A stretch of 64,000 nt of DNA from Xanthomonas nasturtii (GCF_001660815.1 NZ_LYMI01000005.1:1-64000); one strand, 5' to 3'. Positions 1-15,366 are shown, numbered from the stretch's first letter. The notes: generated from the letters alone by a model not told the origin. A program made the numbers and translations.

Positions 1-423
1 GCGCTCTCAGGCTCTCTTGACTATTTTGTATCGCTCGACGGATCGCCTCTGTCGTAGTGGCGCTCCCATGCAGAACCTGGCCCATAGTGCTTCCTTCCAT
101 TCGTGGGAAAATAATGCACCATCAAAGACTGGGATCAAACACACCTGCAGACCGCGCTGGAAGTGGTGCAGTACCAGGCCGGCGAGAGCGTGCGCGCGGC
201 GGGTGGCCACCACAGCCGCTACCTTGGCTGCGAGATGAAGTTCATGTGGTAGCGGCTGCCGCGTCACCCGGCGGCGTTGCGGTGCTTATCAGCACGCGGC
301 ACCTGCTGGGACGCACCGCCGTGTGCAGCACATGCGCGCAGCACTGGGTGGCGTGGCCGCACCAGCAGGCCGTGGCAGGCATGCGTTGCTCTTTTGCTTG
401 CTGGCAAGACGCGGCCAGCCGCC
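1..423. other. Left-edge intergenic region with a possible gene remnant
   Basis: No complete gene is visible in this stretch. A plus-strand frame open from about 112 to 249 gives a plausible C-terminal-looking peptide (reads ...LEVVQYQAGESV... and ends KFMW then TAG). It has no start codon and follows an in-frame stop, so it may be the tail of a decayed gene. I do not recognise the family. The rest, up to the stop of the downstream minus-strand gene, holds nothing I can name. Confidence 0.4.
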
Positions 424-1086
424 CTACCCCTCGGCGACCGGCCGCAAGCACAGCCAGATGGCATACCAATGCGATAGCGCCCCGCCCAGCACGTGCGCGT
501 GCCAGATGGCGCGGTTGTAGACCAGCGATTTGCGCACATAGAAGGCCACGCCCACGGTGTAGAACGCGCCGCCGGCGACGATGAGCCAGAGCACCGCGCT
601 GTCCAGCCCGGCGATCATCTGGTTGATCACCACAATGCCGGCCCAGCCCAGCAGCAGGTAGATCGCCACCCAGAAACCCTTGGCGATGCCGGGCAGGCAC
701 AGCTTGGCGAACACGCCGAACAAGGCCACGCACCAGACACTCAAGATCATGGTCCAGCGCCAGGTACCATCGAGCGCGACCAGGAAGAACGGTGTGTACG
801 AACCGGCAATCATGACGAAGATGCCGGCATGGTCGAACTTGCGCAGCATCGGTTGGCGCTGCGGCGGGGCGAAGTTGTAGGCGGCCGAGCAGGCGAACAT
901 CACCAGCAGCCCCAACGCATAGATGCAGGTGGCCGGCAGCATGGTCTGGTTGGCGCGCGCGCGCCATACCATCCAGGCGCCGCCAACAATGGCCAGGAAC
1001 AGGCCGGCGGCATGCACCGCGACATCGGCACGGCGGGCAGAAACAGACTTGTAGTGCGGAACAGTGACGTTGGCAGACACGGGCAC
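424..1086 (-). CDS. Hemolysin III / PAQR family integral membrane protein (TrhA-like)
   Basis: About 220 residues, the usual length for bacterial PAQR (hemolysin III, YqfA/TrhA) proteins. It is made almost wholly of hydrophobic segments, consistent with seven membrane helices in the inner membrane. Family signatures are visible: SAAYNF early, FDHAGIF followed by IAGSYTPF in the middle, and WHAHVLGGALSHW near the end; the Asp and His residues match the conserved metal-site residues of the PAQR fold. I chose a GTG start at 1086 because it gives the normal family length; the open frame continues far upstream, antisense to the helicase gene, and that part is not credible coding sequence. The molecular role of bacterial members is poorly defined (membrane homeostasis has been proposed); the hemolysin name is historical. 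Confidence 0.85.
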   Translation of the reverse strand: MPVSANVTVPHYKSVSARRADVAVHAAGLFLAIVGGAWMVWRARANQTMLPATCIYALGLLVMFACSAAYNFAPPQRQPMLRKFDHAGIFVMIAGSYTPFFLVALDGTWRWTMILSVWCVALFGVFAKLCLPGIAKGFWVAIYLLLGWAGIVVINQMIAGLDSAVLWLIVAGGAFYTVGVAFYVRKSLVYNRAIWHAHVLGGALSHWYAIWLCLRPVAEG

Positions 1087-1263
1087 GGCGATTCTTCGAT
1101 GTGGGGGAGCCCGCCAGCGTGCAGACAGCCATGACGCAGTGGGGGCGACAGGATACCCGGCTTGCTGAATCCGCTCAGTGAGGCAGGCTGGGCGCGCGGG
1201 CGCCGGTCTCATACCCTGAGACATCCTTTTCGTTTGATCTCCCTCTTTGGGAGCCCTTGCCGT

Positions 1264-3759
1264 ATGCCTCCGTTTGCCCTCGCTCCCCGCACCGAAACCG
1301 CCGAACGCGCCCTGGCCACCACCGATGGCCGCCCCAGCCGCGACGGCGCGCTGCTCACCGAACGCCTGGAGCGCCGTTACCACGACCGCATCACCGGCAG
1401 CTTCACCCTTCCCGGGCGCGAGGGCCGCTATGCGCCCATCCCCGACGATGTGCCCAGCGCATTGGCCGATGCCCTGCACGCGCGCGGCATCAGCCAGCTC
1501 TACAGCCACCAGGCCGATGCGTGGGCGGCCACCCAGCGCGGCGAGCATGTGGCGATCGTCACGCCCACCGCCTCGGGCAAGTCGCTGTGCTACACGCTGC
1601 CGGTGGTGAGCGCGGCGATGACCGCCGGCGCCAAGGCGCTGTACCTGTTCCCGACCAAGGCGCTGGCACAGGATCAGGTGGCCGAGCTGCTGGAGTTGAA
1701 CCGCGCCGGCGAGTTGGGCGTAAAAGCCTTCACCTTCGACGGCGATACGCCCGGCGACGCACGTCAGGCGATCCGGCTGCACGGCGACATCGTGGTGAGC
1801 AACCCGGACATGCTGCATCAGGCGATCCTGCCGCATCACACCAAGTGGGCGCAGTTCTTCGAAAACCTGCGCTATGTGGTGATCGACGAGATCCACACCT
1901 ACCGCGGCGTGTTCGGCAGCCACGTCACCAACGTGCTGCGCCGGCTCAAGCGCATCTGCGCGTTCTATGGCGCCAACCCGCAGTTCATCCTGTGCTCGGC
2001 CACCATCGGCAACCCGCATGCGCACGCGCAGGCACTGATCGAAGAACAGGTGCATGCCATCACCGAATCGGGCGCGCCCACCGGCGACAAGCACGTGCTG
2101 CTGTGGAACCCGCCGGTGGTCAATGCAGACCTGGGGCTGCGTGCATCGGCACGCTCGCAGAGCAACCGCATTGCGCGCATCGCGATCAAGAGCGGGCTCA
2201 AAACGCTGGTGTTCGCGCAGACGCGCTTGATGGTGGAAGTGCTGACCAAATACCTGAAAGACATCTTCGACAACGACCCGCGCAAGCCGCCGCGCATCCG
2301 TGCGTACCGCGGTGGGTATCTGCCCACCGAGCGGCGCGAAGTGGAGCGTGCGATGCGCGCGGGCAACATCGACGGCATCGTCTCCACCTCGGCGCTGGAG
2401 CTGGGCGTGGATATCGGCGCGCTGGACGTGGTGATCCTCAATGGCTACCCCGGCAGCGTGGCGGCGACGTGGCAGCGCTTCGGCCGCGCCGGGCGGCGCC
2501 AGCAGCCGGCGCTGGGCGTGCTGGTGGCCAGTTCGCAACCGCTGGACCAGTATGTGGTGCGGCACCCGGATTTCTTCGCCGATGCCTCACCCGAACATGC
2601 GCGCACCGCGCCGGATCAACCGTTGATCCTGTTCGACCACATCCGCTGCGCGGCGTTCGAGTTGCCGTTCATTGCCAGCGAGCCGTTCGGGCCGATCGAC
2701 CCGCTGGTGTTCCTGGAAGCATTGGCCGAAAGCGAGGTGATCCACCAGGAAGGCGACCGCTGGGAATGGATCGCCGACAGCTACCCGGCCAATGCGGTGA
2801 GCCTGCGCTCGGTGGCCGACGGCAACTTCGTGGTGGTGGACAAGACCGACGGCAAGCAGCAGATCATTGCCGAGGTGGATTATTCCGCCGCCGCGCTCAC
2901 CTTGTACGAAGGCGCCATCCACATGGTGCAGAGCACGCCCTACCAGGTGGAGCGGCTGGATTGGGAAGGCCGCAAGGCCTATGTCACGCGCACCCACGTG
3001 GACTACTACACCGACAGCATCGACTACACCAAGCTGAAGGTACTGGACCGCTTCGACGGCGGCGTGGCCGGGCGTGGCGACTCGCACCATGGCGAGGTGC
3101 ATGTGGTGCGGCGCGTCTCCGGCTACAAGAAAATCCGCTATTACACGCATGAAAACATCGGCTACGGCCCGGTCAATTTGCCTGACCAGGAGTTGCACAC
3201 TACGGCGGTGTGGTGGCAGTTGCCGCAGGCCACCTTGGGCAAGGCGTTCGCGTCCAAACAGGATGCGCTGGATGGATTCCTGGGCGCGGCCTACGCGCTG
3301 CATGTGGTCGCCACGGTGGCAGTGATGGCCGACGCGCGCGACCTGCAAAAGGCCGTGGGTAATGGCGATGGCGCCTGGTTTGCAGTGGCCGACCAGACCG
3401 GGCGCGGGCAGCTGCGCGGAGTGGAAGAAGGCGAAGAAGGCGCGGTGGAATTGCAGCAGGCATTCGTGCCCACGGTGTACCTGTACGACAACTTCCCCGG
3501 CGGCGTGGGCCTGAGCGAGCCGCTGTGGCTGCGCCAGGCCGAGCTGTTGCAGCGCGCCGATGAATTGGTGCGGCGTTGCGATTGCAGCGCCGGTTGCCCG
3601 GCCTGTGTGGGCCCGGTGCTGGCCGCGCACGAAGCTGCCAAGGGCGAATCGCCGAAATCGCTGGCATTGACGGTGTTGGCACTGTTGTTCGATGCGGATG
3701 CACCGCTGCGGCATGCCACACAGGTGGACGACGACCTGGCGCTGGACGTGCTTGCATGA
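1264..3759 (+). CDS. DEAD/DEAH-box helicase with C-terminal DUF1998-type zinc domain (MrfA/YprA-like)
   Basis: About 831 residues, superfamily 2 helicase. Visible motifs: Walker A TPTASGKSL, DEIH box in VIDEIHTYRG, motif III SATIG, and motif VI QRFGRAGRR. The C-terminal cluster CDCSAGCPACVG is the four-cysteine zinc site of DUF1998 helicases. Family members (Bacillus MrfA, yeast Hrq1) are 3'-5' DNA helicases; MrfA acts with the exonuclease MrfB in excision repair of mitomycin C damage. The ATG at 1264 is preferred over upstream in-frame starts because conserved-looking sequence begins there. The next gene starts inside the stop codon (ATGA overlap), so the two are translationally coupled, which supports the Mrf-type repair pairing. 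Function in this organism is inferred from the family and this coupling. Confidence 0.9.
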   Translation: MPPFALAPRTETAERALATTDGRPSRDGALLTERLERRYHDRITGSFTLPGREGRYAPIPDDVPSALADALHARGISQLYSHQADAWAATQRGEHVAIVTPTASGKSLCYTLPVVSAAMTAGAKALYLFPTKALAQDQVAELLELNRAGELGVKAFTFDGDTPGDARQAIRLHGDIVVSNPDMLHQAILPHHTKWAQFFENLRYVVIDEIHTYRGVFGSHVTNVLRRLKRICAFYGANPQFILCSATIGNPHAHAQALIEEQVHAITESGAPTGDKHVLLWNPPVVNADLGLRASARSQSNRIARIAIKSGLKTLVFAQTRLMVEVLTKYLKDIFDNDPRKPPRIRAYRGGYLPTERREVERAMRAGNIDGIVSTSALELGVDIGALDVVILNGYPGSVAATWQRFGRAGRRQQPALGVLVASSQPLDQYVVRHPDFFADASPEHARTAPDQPLILFDHIRCAAFELPFIASEPFGPIDPLVFLEALAESEVIHQEGDRWEWIADSYPANAVSLRSVADGNFVVVDKTDGKQQIIAEVDYSAAALTLYEGAIHMVQSTPYQVERLDWEGRKAYVTRTHVDYYTDSIDYTKLKVLDRFDGGVAGRGDSHHGEVHVVRRVSGYKKIRYYTHENIGYGPVNLPDQELHTTAVWWQLPQATLGKAFASKQDALDGFLGAAYALHVVATVAVMADARDLQKAVGNGDGAWFAVADQTGRGQLRGVEEGEEGAVELQQAFVPTVYLYDNFPGGVGLSEPLWLRQAELLQRADELVRRCDCSAGCPACVGPVLAAHEAAKGESPKSLALTVLALLFDADAPLRHATQVDDDLALDVLA

Positions 3760-5222
3760 GTGTGAGTGCGGACCGGCTGCGCTTGCTGCGCCGGCAGGCC
3801 GGGCATGCGGACGTGCGTGCGCCTGCGGTGGTTGCTGACGGCGATGCGCTGCAAGCTGCAGTGGCGTTGAATGCAAAGGAAGTGGAGACCGCACGTGGCG
3901 GTGAGGTGACGCAGCCGGCTTCCGGCGCGGCCACGCAGGGCAGGTCGCCTGCGCCCGGTGATGCTCCGCGTATCAGCGCGGAACGTCTGCGCCTGCTGCG
4001 CCGCCAGGTCGGCGGGCTGACGCCTGCATCGCGCAAGGACGATGCGGTGATGCCGACACGTGCGCAGCGTGCAGCGGTCTCCAGCACCGTATCACCCGCT
4101 GCACGCTTGCCATCGCGCGATGTAGTCGCTGCACGTCATGACGCTGCGGCAGCTCGCCCGCACGATGCGCGCACCGCACCGGTACTCACACGCCGCGCCT
4201 TGCACTCACCCACTCCTGCAGCGCCTGGGCGTGACGCATCGGTGTTTGCGTGGGTGGAACACGATGTGTGCCACAAACCGGCGCTGCCATCGGCTGCCGA
4301 TGCCATCACCGCTGTGGCTACGGAGATCGCACGCCATTCGCCCATAGCGCGCAGCACAACGACACCATCGGCAATACCGGCAACATCAACATCAACGTCG
4401 CCGCGACCGCCGCCGCAGCGACGCACCGACATTGCCGGCCTGCGCAAGATGATCGGCCTGCGCGAACGTGCGGTGGCGGTGCACACACCCGTGCGCGCGC
4501 CATCGAACGACCGGCACCTGCCGGGAACCGAGATCGCACCCGGCCTGCATCTGATCGAAGCGTTTCTGCCGCAGGCGATTCCGTGCGAGGCGCTCTCGCT
4601 GGCGTTCGCCAAACGCGACGATGCGGTCGACCCGCGGGATCTGCTGTTCTTCGACACCGAAACCACCGGCCTGGCCGGTGGTACCGGCACGCGCGCCTTC
4701 ATGATCGGGGCGGCCGATTGGTATACCGATGCCGCGCAAGGCAGCGGCCTGCGCGTGCGCCAGCTGATGCTGTCCACGATGGCTGCCGAAAGCGCCATGC
4801 TCGATCTGTTCCGCACCTGGCTGAGCCCACGCACGGTGCTGTCCAGCTACAACGGCCGCTGCTATGACGCACCGCTGCTCAAGACGCGCTATCGCCTGGC
4901 ACGCCGCGGCGACCCGCTGTCTGCACTGGACCACGTGGACCTGTTGTTCCCCACCCGCCGCCGCTACCGCGGCAACTGGGAGAACTGCAAGCTGGCCACC
5001 ATCGAACGGCAGTTGCTGCGCGTGGTGCGCGACGACGACCTGCCCGGCTCCGAAGCCCCCGCCGCCTGGCTGAGTTACCTGCGTGGCGGCAGCGCGCGCA
5101 ACCTGCGCCGCGTGGCCGAGCACAACCACCAGGACGTGGTGACGCTCTCGCTACTGATGCAACGGCTGGTGGCGGTGGAGGCGCAGGACCGCGAGGTGAT
5201 TCCGTTGATGGACGCGCCATGA
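3756..5222 (+). CDS. RNase H-like exonuclease domain protein (MrfB/YprB-like)
   Basis: About 488 residues, starting in the stop codon of the helicase gene (ATGA overlap). The N-terminal 240 or so residues are low-complexity, rich in Ala, Arg, Thr and Pro, with a short repeat (ADRLRLLRRQAG near residue 5 and AERLRLLRRQVG near residue 70). The C-terminal half is a DEDD-type exonuclease domain: FFDTETTGL, then SSYNGRCYDAPLL, and HNHQDVVTL, which together supply the acidic metal ligands. This arrangement matches YprB/MrfB, the partner exonuclease of the MrfA helicase in Bacillus. The duplicated N-terminal motif and long unstructured linker are not something I know from the Bacillus protein and may be a docking region for the helicase. 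Role in DNA repair is inferred from the gene pair. Confidence 0.85.
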   Translation: MSVSADRLRLLRRQAGHADVRAPAVVADGDALQAAVALNAKEVETARGGEVTQPASGAATQGRSPAPGDAPRISAERLRLLRRQVGGLTPASRKDDAVMPTRAQRAAVSSTVSPAARLPSRDVVAARHDAAAARPHDARTAPVLTRRALHSPTPAAPGRDASVFAWVEHDVCHKPALPSAADAITAVATEIARHSPIARSTTTPSAIPATSTSTSPRPPPQRRTDIAGLRKMIGLRERAVAVHTPVRAPSNDRHLPGTEIAPGLHLIEAFLPQAIPCEALSLAFAKRDDAVDPRDLLFFDTETTGLAGGTGTRAFMIGAADWYTDAAQGSGLRVRQLMLSTMAAESAMLDLFRTWLSPRTVLSSYNGRCYDAPLLKTRYRLARRGDPLSALDHVDLLFPTRRRYRGNWENCKLATIERQLLRVVRDDDLPGSEAPAAWLSYLRGGSARNLRRVAEHNHQDVVTLSLLMQRLVAVEAQDREVIPLMDAP

Positions 5223-5356
5223 CTGGAATCAGGCGCGTTGCAGTGCGCGGCCGTAACGCCGCACGGCGGCGCGGGCGCGACGGACAGGTGCGAAAGACCA
5301 ATCCAAAACGAGGCGCACCGGAGTACGGCTGGCGGCCATGCAGCCCAGCGTCTTGA

Positions 5357-5966
5357 TCAGCGCCAGCTGGGGCTTGATTTGATCTGGCCCATCTGGTGGC
5401 AGGCCATCACCGGCCTGGTGGGCATGATCGGCAGGGTCACGGTGGGTTGCACCAGATCCAGCAAGGCGTCGATCTGCGGCCACTGCGCGCGTAGTGCAGC
5501 AACAGGCACGCAGGTCCGGAACACATGCCTGTCGGCAACAGGGCCCGACGCAGGCTTTCCAGTAGGCTCGGTCGCGGCATGCCGGTGATGGCGGAAATTC
5601 GGCCGAGTTCGCCCGCATTGGCATGCGCGCCGCGGCGCACGCTGCCCGCAGCGGTCACGCCCGCGGCAAAGCCATCGGCGATGTAGAGATACACCAGATC
5701 CGGCGATTGCCGGCCCACCCCGTACACCGCTTCGGCCAAGGCGACGCAGTGGGCATCGTTGTCCATCCAGACCGGCAGCTGCAGGCAGTCGGCGACCAAC
5801 CGGTCCAGCTCGACCTGCATCCATTCCGCTTCCAGCGACAGCGGCGGATTGACCCGGGTCCCATCACCGATGCGCGGCCCGGTCATGCTCAGACCGAGGC
5901 CGAACATACGCTGCCGGCCCACACCGGTGGCTTGCAGCACCGCCTCCACCAGCGCAGGCAAGTAGC
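5357..5966 (-). pseudogene. ROK-family protein remnant (kinase or NagC-type regulator)
   Basis: Minus-strand reading shows central ROK-family sequence: GLGLSMTGPRIGDG, VWMDNDAHCVALAEAVYG, then HANAGELGRISA. These correspond to the sugar/ATP-binding ROK core. The N-terminal 100 or more residues expected for the family are missing; the frame instead continues out of frame into the pirin fragment upstream. Toward 5,540-5,440 the coding potential jumps between frames, with two overlapping frames both giving family-like fragments, so at least one frameshift is present. The remains cannot encode a functional protein. The original role, sugar kinase or repressor, cannot be decided from the part that is left. 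Confidence 0.75.
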
Positions 5967-6329
5967 CGCCGGCAACGCAACCCACAGCTGGAAGCCCTTG
6001 GCCGAGGACTGGCCGACCGCCACACCGTCGTGCCACACGCCATTGCCGGTGCGCATCCACTCCACACCGCCGGTGGGCACGTTGCCCTGTTTGCCGGTGC
6101 TGTCTTCGTAACCGACCTCGCCTTCCATCAGGGAGGTGAGCGAGGCAATGCCCGAATGCAGGTGCATGCCCATCGGCGCACCGCTGATCGACGGCTTGAC
6201 GGTCAACAGGTCCAGGAACACGAACGGCTTGACCAACTGGCCCAGATCGCCCTGGCTCATCAGCTGGGTGATCGGGCCGCGGGCGGTGCCGTGGGTGCGG
6301 AACACCACTGGCCGCGGCGGCGCCTCCAC
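5967..6329 (-). pseudogene. Pirin-family protein, 5' fragment
   Basis: About 121 residues of recognisable pirin N-domain: RTHGTARGPI, KPFVFLDL, then MHLHSGIASLTSLMEGEVGYED and a GGVEWMRTGNGVWHDG block, which carries the metal-binding cupin histidines. The similarity stops abruptly after QLWVALPA, where the sequence changes into the ROK remnant in another frame. A complete pirin is roughly 230-300 residues, so the C-terminal cupin is lost. The start shown is a GTG; a stop codon lies about 17 codons upstream in frame. Pirins are cytoplasmic cupin proteins of varied function (some quercetinase). This one is a deletion product. Confidence 0.75.
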
Positions 6330-6573
6330 GCTTGTCTCGCGCTGCGGCTGATCGGCTCAGGCGGTGGCCAGTTGTGCGCCCATGACAAATCTCGTTGCGG
6401 CGGTGGCGCTGACTGGGCGTTTCGCTCAGTGATCCAGATGCTGGCCGCCCAACCATCGGTGCAGGCACGCACAGCCATGTCCCCGCTGGAGTGCTCGCCC
6501 CAGCGGACGGTCTTCATGCCACGCCAACAACGGTTTCTTCACGCTTGCGCCATTCTTCCGCTGGAGACCCACG

Positions 6574-6918
6574 ATGATTCGCACCCTCGCCCCGCTCGCT
6601 GCCGTGCTGTTGCTCTCGGCCTGTGCTTCCAATCAGGTCGTGCAGGTGCAGCCCATCGATGGCGTCATCTCCGGCCAGTGCCATATCGAAAAGGTGCGCG
6701 GCATCGTGGGCCTGGCCGCGGCAGCGCAGACCATCGAACGCGCGCGCGTGGACAGCGACAGCCTGCAGGTGAGCGTGCGCCGCGGCGAGCGCACCACCGG
6801 CGGTACCACCGCCAGCGGCCTGGCCGACCCGGCGCAGGGTGCCAGCGAAAGCGGCGGCGATCACCTGAGCATCGAAACCGGCCCGACCAACAACATCACT
6901 GCGGTGTATTGCGGCTGA
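6574..6918 (+). CDS. Small putative lipoprotein, function unknown
   Basis: 114 residues. The N-terminus is a clear lipoprotein signal with lipobox LLSAC (Cys near residue 17), so the mature protein should be lipid-anchored. The rest is small and polar, with a Gly/Thr/Ser-rich middle and a final Cys-Gly. The tail (AVYCG at the very end) is reminiscent of the end of I78-type inhibitors such as the gene at 8,333, but the core motif of that family is not evident here. It starts with ATG after a purine-rich stretch. No neighbour is close enough on the same strand to suggest an operon. I do not recognise a family. Confidence 0.7.
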   Translation: MIRTLAPLAAVLLLSACASNQVVQVQPIDGVISGQCHIEKVRGIVGLAAAAQTIERARVDSDSLQVSVRRGERTTGGTTASGLADPAQGASESGGDHLSIETGPTNNITAVYCG

Positions 6919-6967
6919 GGAATCGGGAATCGGGAATCGGGAATCGGGAATCGGGAATCGGGAATCG
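6919..6967 (+). repeat. Seven perfect tandem copies of GGAATCG
   Basis: Directly after the TGA of the upstream lipoprotein gene there are seven head-to-tail copies of the heptamer GGAATCG with no mismatch. Similar but degenerate GGGAATC/GATTCCC motifs recur near 34,047-34,145. The array sits in the 3' intergenic space between convergent genes and is a likely site of slipped-strand copy-number change. Confidence 0.95.
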
Positions 6968-7004
6968 AAAAGCCTCGCGTCTTTTCGGTCCCGGGTCACG
7001 CCAC

Positions 7005-8186
7005 TCACTTGCGTTTCGAGGCTGTCTTCGCCGCTGTTTTGAGCTTGGCGCGCGAGGAGGCCAGGAATTTCAGCGTGGCCGCCTCCCATTGCCGCTCGCC
7101 ACGCACGCCGGTGGCCATGGCCTGCAGGTGGCCGGCACGCCAGCCTTCGAACACGCGCGGGTCGATGTAGGCCTTGCGGCACACCGACGGCGTATTGCCC
7201 AGCGCATCGGCCACCTCGCGGATGACATCGTTCTGCACCTGCTTGAGCGCACGTTCGCTGCTGCGTTCGGGTAAGGGCAGCCGCGCCAGGCGCTGCAATG
7301 CGGCCAACGTGCCGCCCCAGGTGCGGAAATCCTTGGCGGTGAAGTCCTCGCCCATCGCCTCGCGCAGGTAGTCGTTGACCTCGCCCGAATCCACCGGCTG
7401 CAACTGGCCATCGTCGTCGCGGTACTGAAACAGCGATTGCCCCGGCAATTGCTGACATTCGCGGATCAGTTTGACCAGCTGCTTGTCGTCCACTTCGATG
7501 TCGTGGTCCTGGCCGCTCTTGCCGCGGAACTTGAGCCGCGCGCGGCCGCCCTTCAAAAATTCCATGTGCCGGTTGCGCAGCGTGGTCAGCCCATACGAGC
7601 GATTGCTGCGCGCGTATTCGGCATTGCCTACGCGCACCAAGGTGTCGGCCAGCAGTGCAACGACGATCGCCAGGACCTTCTCACGCGGAAATCCCGGCAG
7701 CACCAGGTCGCGCCGCAAGCGCCGGCGCAATTTGGGCAGCGCGGTGCCGAAGGCGATCACGCGTTCGAACTTGCCTTCGCCACGCACCTGCGCCCAGTCG
7801 GCGTGATAGCGGTATTGCTTGCGCCGCCGCGCATCGCGCCCGGTGGCCTGCAAATGGCCGTTGGGTTTGGCGCAGATCCACACCTCGGTGTAGGCCGGCG
7901 GAATGGCCAACGAACGAATGCGTTGCAAGGTATCGGCATCGCCAATGCGCTGCCCATCGGCGTCGCGATAACTGAAGCTCTTGCCGGCCTTGCGGCGGCT
8001 GATCCCGGGCTGCTGGTCGTTGACGTAGGTCAGCCCGGCCGCGCGCGCGGTGGCCTTGGCCTGTGCCACGGCGGCCACGCTGGCCACCGCAGCCGTGGCG
8101 ACGGCGGCGCCGGTGGCCGCAGCGGCGAGCTTACCGGCGGTGTTGGCGGTGACTGCGGCATTGCGGAGAACACGTTTGGCTTTCAT
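7005..8186 (-). CDS. DNA topoisomerase IB (poxvirus-type)
   Basis: About 393 residues. After an Ala/Val-rich leader of 50 residues there is the TopIB N-domain (DADTLQRIRSLAIPPAYTEVWI, then GHLQATGRDARRRKQYRYH) and the catalytic domain. The catalytic pentad region is visible: RVGNAEYARSNRSYGLTTL with active-site Arg, GKSGQDH, and the nucleophile Tyr near residue 340 in CRKAYIDPRVF. The enzyme relaxes supercoils by a 3'-phosphotyrosyl intermediate. The ATG at 8186 (MKAKRV) is preferred to the upstream in-frame start at 8246. The hydrophobic Ala-rich leader is unusual for a DNA enzyme and may be a low-complexity extension. The gene stands alone and converges with the small lipoprotein gene. Confidence 0.92.
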   Translation of the reverse strand: MKAKRVLRNAAVTANTAGKLAAAATGAAVATAAVASVAAVAQAKATARAAGLTYVNDQQPGISRRKAGKSFSYRDADGQRIGDADTLQRIRSLAIPPAYTEVWICAKPNGHLQATGRDARRRKQYRYHADWAQVRGEGKFERVIAFGTALPKLRRRLRRDLVLPGFPREKVLAIVVALLADTLVRVGNAEYARSNRSYGLTTLRNRHMEFLKGGRARLKFRGKSGQDHDIEVDDKQLVKLIRECQQLPGQSLFQYRDDDGQLQPVDSGEVNDYLREAMGEDFTAKDFRTWGGTLAALQRLARLPLPERSSERALKQVQNDVIREVADALGNTPSVCRKAYIDPRVFEGWRAGHLQAMATGVRGERQWEAATLKFLASSRAKLKTAAKTASKRK

Positions 8187-8332
8187 TGCGCACAGGTCGA
8201 AGGACTGGCGGCGATTGTCGAGCGCGGCAAGACTAGGCCGCGTCAACGCAACGACAACGCCGCGTGCGCAAGCGATGCCGATCGCGCAACTTTGTGCTTA
8301 TGCTTGGGCATCCCCCCTTGCTGGAGTCATCG

Positions 8333-8713
8333 ATGCCCGCTGTCCTGCCTATTGCCCGCCTGGCTTGTACGTTGGTTGTGCTGACTGCATTGACTGCCTG
8401 CAACAAACCGCAACCCGACGAGCAGGAAGCCGTCGCCGCCAAGGCCCAGCATGCGGCCGAACAAGCGGCTGCGCCCGCACCGGACGCCGCGCCGGAAGCG
8501 CCGCCGATCGGTAGCTGCGATGCCACCCAGGTGCAATCGCTGGTGGGTCAGGCACTGACCGATGCAGTGAGCGAACAGGCACGCAGCGATGCCGGCGCCA
8601 AGTCGGTGCGCGTGCTCAAGCCCGGCCAGATGACCACCATGGAGTTCAATGGCGAACGCCTCAACCTGGAAGTGGACGCCAAGAGCGTCATCGCCTCGGT
8701 GCGCTGCGGCTGA
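8333..8713 (+). CDS. I78-family peptidase inhibitor, lipoprotein
   Basis: 126 residues. The N-terminus is a lipoprotein signal ending in the lipobox LTAC, then an Ala/Pro/Glu-rich spacer of about 45 residues, then the inhibitor I78 domain: CDATQVQSLVGQ, a VRVLKPGQ stretch, MEFNGERLNLEVD, and a terminal VRCG. The two Cys residues flank the domain. I78 members resemble potato inhibitor I-type serine protease inhibitors; a periplasmic or surface role is likely from the lipid anchor, but the target is unknown. It follows the divergent topoisomerase gene. Confidence 0.88.
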   Translation: MPAVLPIARLACTLVVLTALTACNKPQPDEQEAVAAKAQHAAEQAAAPAPDAAPEAPPIGSCDATQVQSLVGQALTDAVSEQARSDAGAKSVRVLKPGQMTTMEFNGERLNLEVDAKSVIASVRCG

Positions 8714-8915
8714 GAAGGCGGTGGCGCCTGTCGCCGGACGGGCGCCAAGCCAACTGGCACAAGGGCTTGCAACCGCTCTCGTTGCAGCTGTAACGGTGTA
8801 TTGCGGCACCGCATCAACTGTGGTCTAGTCGATCATCCGGTGACCTCTTCGAAACGCTCCACGGATCGAGCGCTGCAACGTCGTCGCCGCTCTCCTAGAT
8901 CGCAACGAGGCACAC

Positions 8916-13388
<4,473 letters not shown>

Positions 13389-13395
13389 TCGTGCT

Positions 13396-14997
<1,602 letters not shown>

Positions 14998-15000
14998 GGC

Positions 15001-15366
15001 ATGCCAGGTCCCATGCTCAGGTCACTCGTTACCTGTTTTCTGATTTTGACTGCCAATAACGCGGCTGCAGCGCCGGCCGCCACGTGCCAGGAATCGGACA
15101 ACCTACGGTTTGATGGCTTGCCTCTTTCCATCGTGCAGATGGAAGAAATTGGTGTCAAGTACGCGGCTGCAAATACAACGGCGCCGCAAGTGCCATTTGC
15201 TTATGGCAACAAAGATTGGTTGTGGCTCGAGAAGCCGTACCGCTCAGGTGATTATTTCGTGGCTTATGAGCAGCTTTGGCCGGTGAGTGGGAAGCCGTTT
15301 GCCTGGGGGTACGCGATTGTTCGAGGAAAATGTGTCCTTGGCGTGCTGAACACTCGAGTCTCATAG
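15001..15366 (+). CDS. Small putative secreted protein, function unknown
   Basis: 121 residues, or 117 from the second ATG at 15013. The N-terminus has a Sec-type signal (hydrophobic LVTCFLILTA then an Ala-rich cleavage region), so it is probably periplasmic. The mature part is rich in Tyr and Trp (NKDWLWLEKPYRSGDYF, WGYAIV) with two cysteines that could form a disulfide. It starts three bases after gltD but its base composition is less GC-rich, so a functional link is not implied. No family recognised. Confidence 0.6.
   Translation: MPGPMLRSLVTCFLILTANNAAAAPAATCQESDNLRFDGLPLSIVQMEEIGVKYAAANTTAPQVPFAYGNKDWLWLEKPYRSGDYFVAYEQLWPVSGKPFAWGYAIVRGKCVLGVLNTRVS

Noticed and set aside
424-2565. Long minus-strand open frame (713 codons) across the helicase gene
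   Set aside because: Only the last 220 codons (424-1086) have membrane-protein character; the rest is antisense to a strongly supported helicase gene and is composition-driven in GC-rich DNA.
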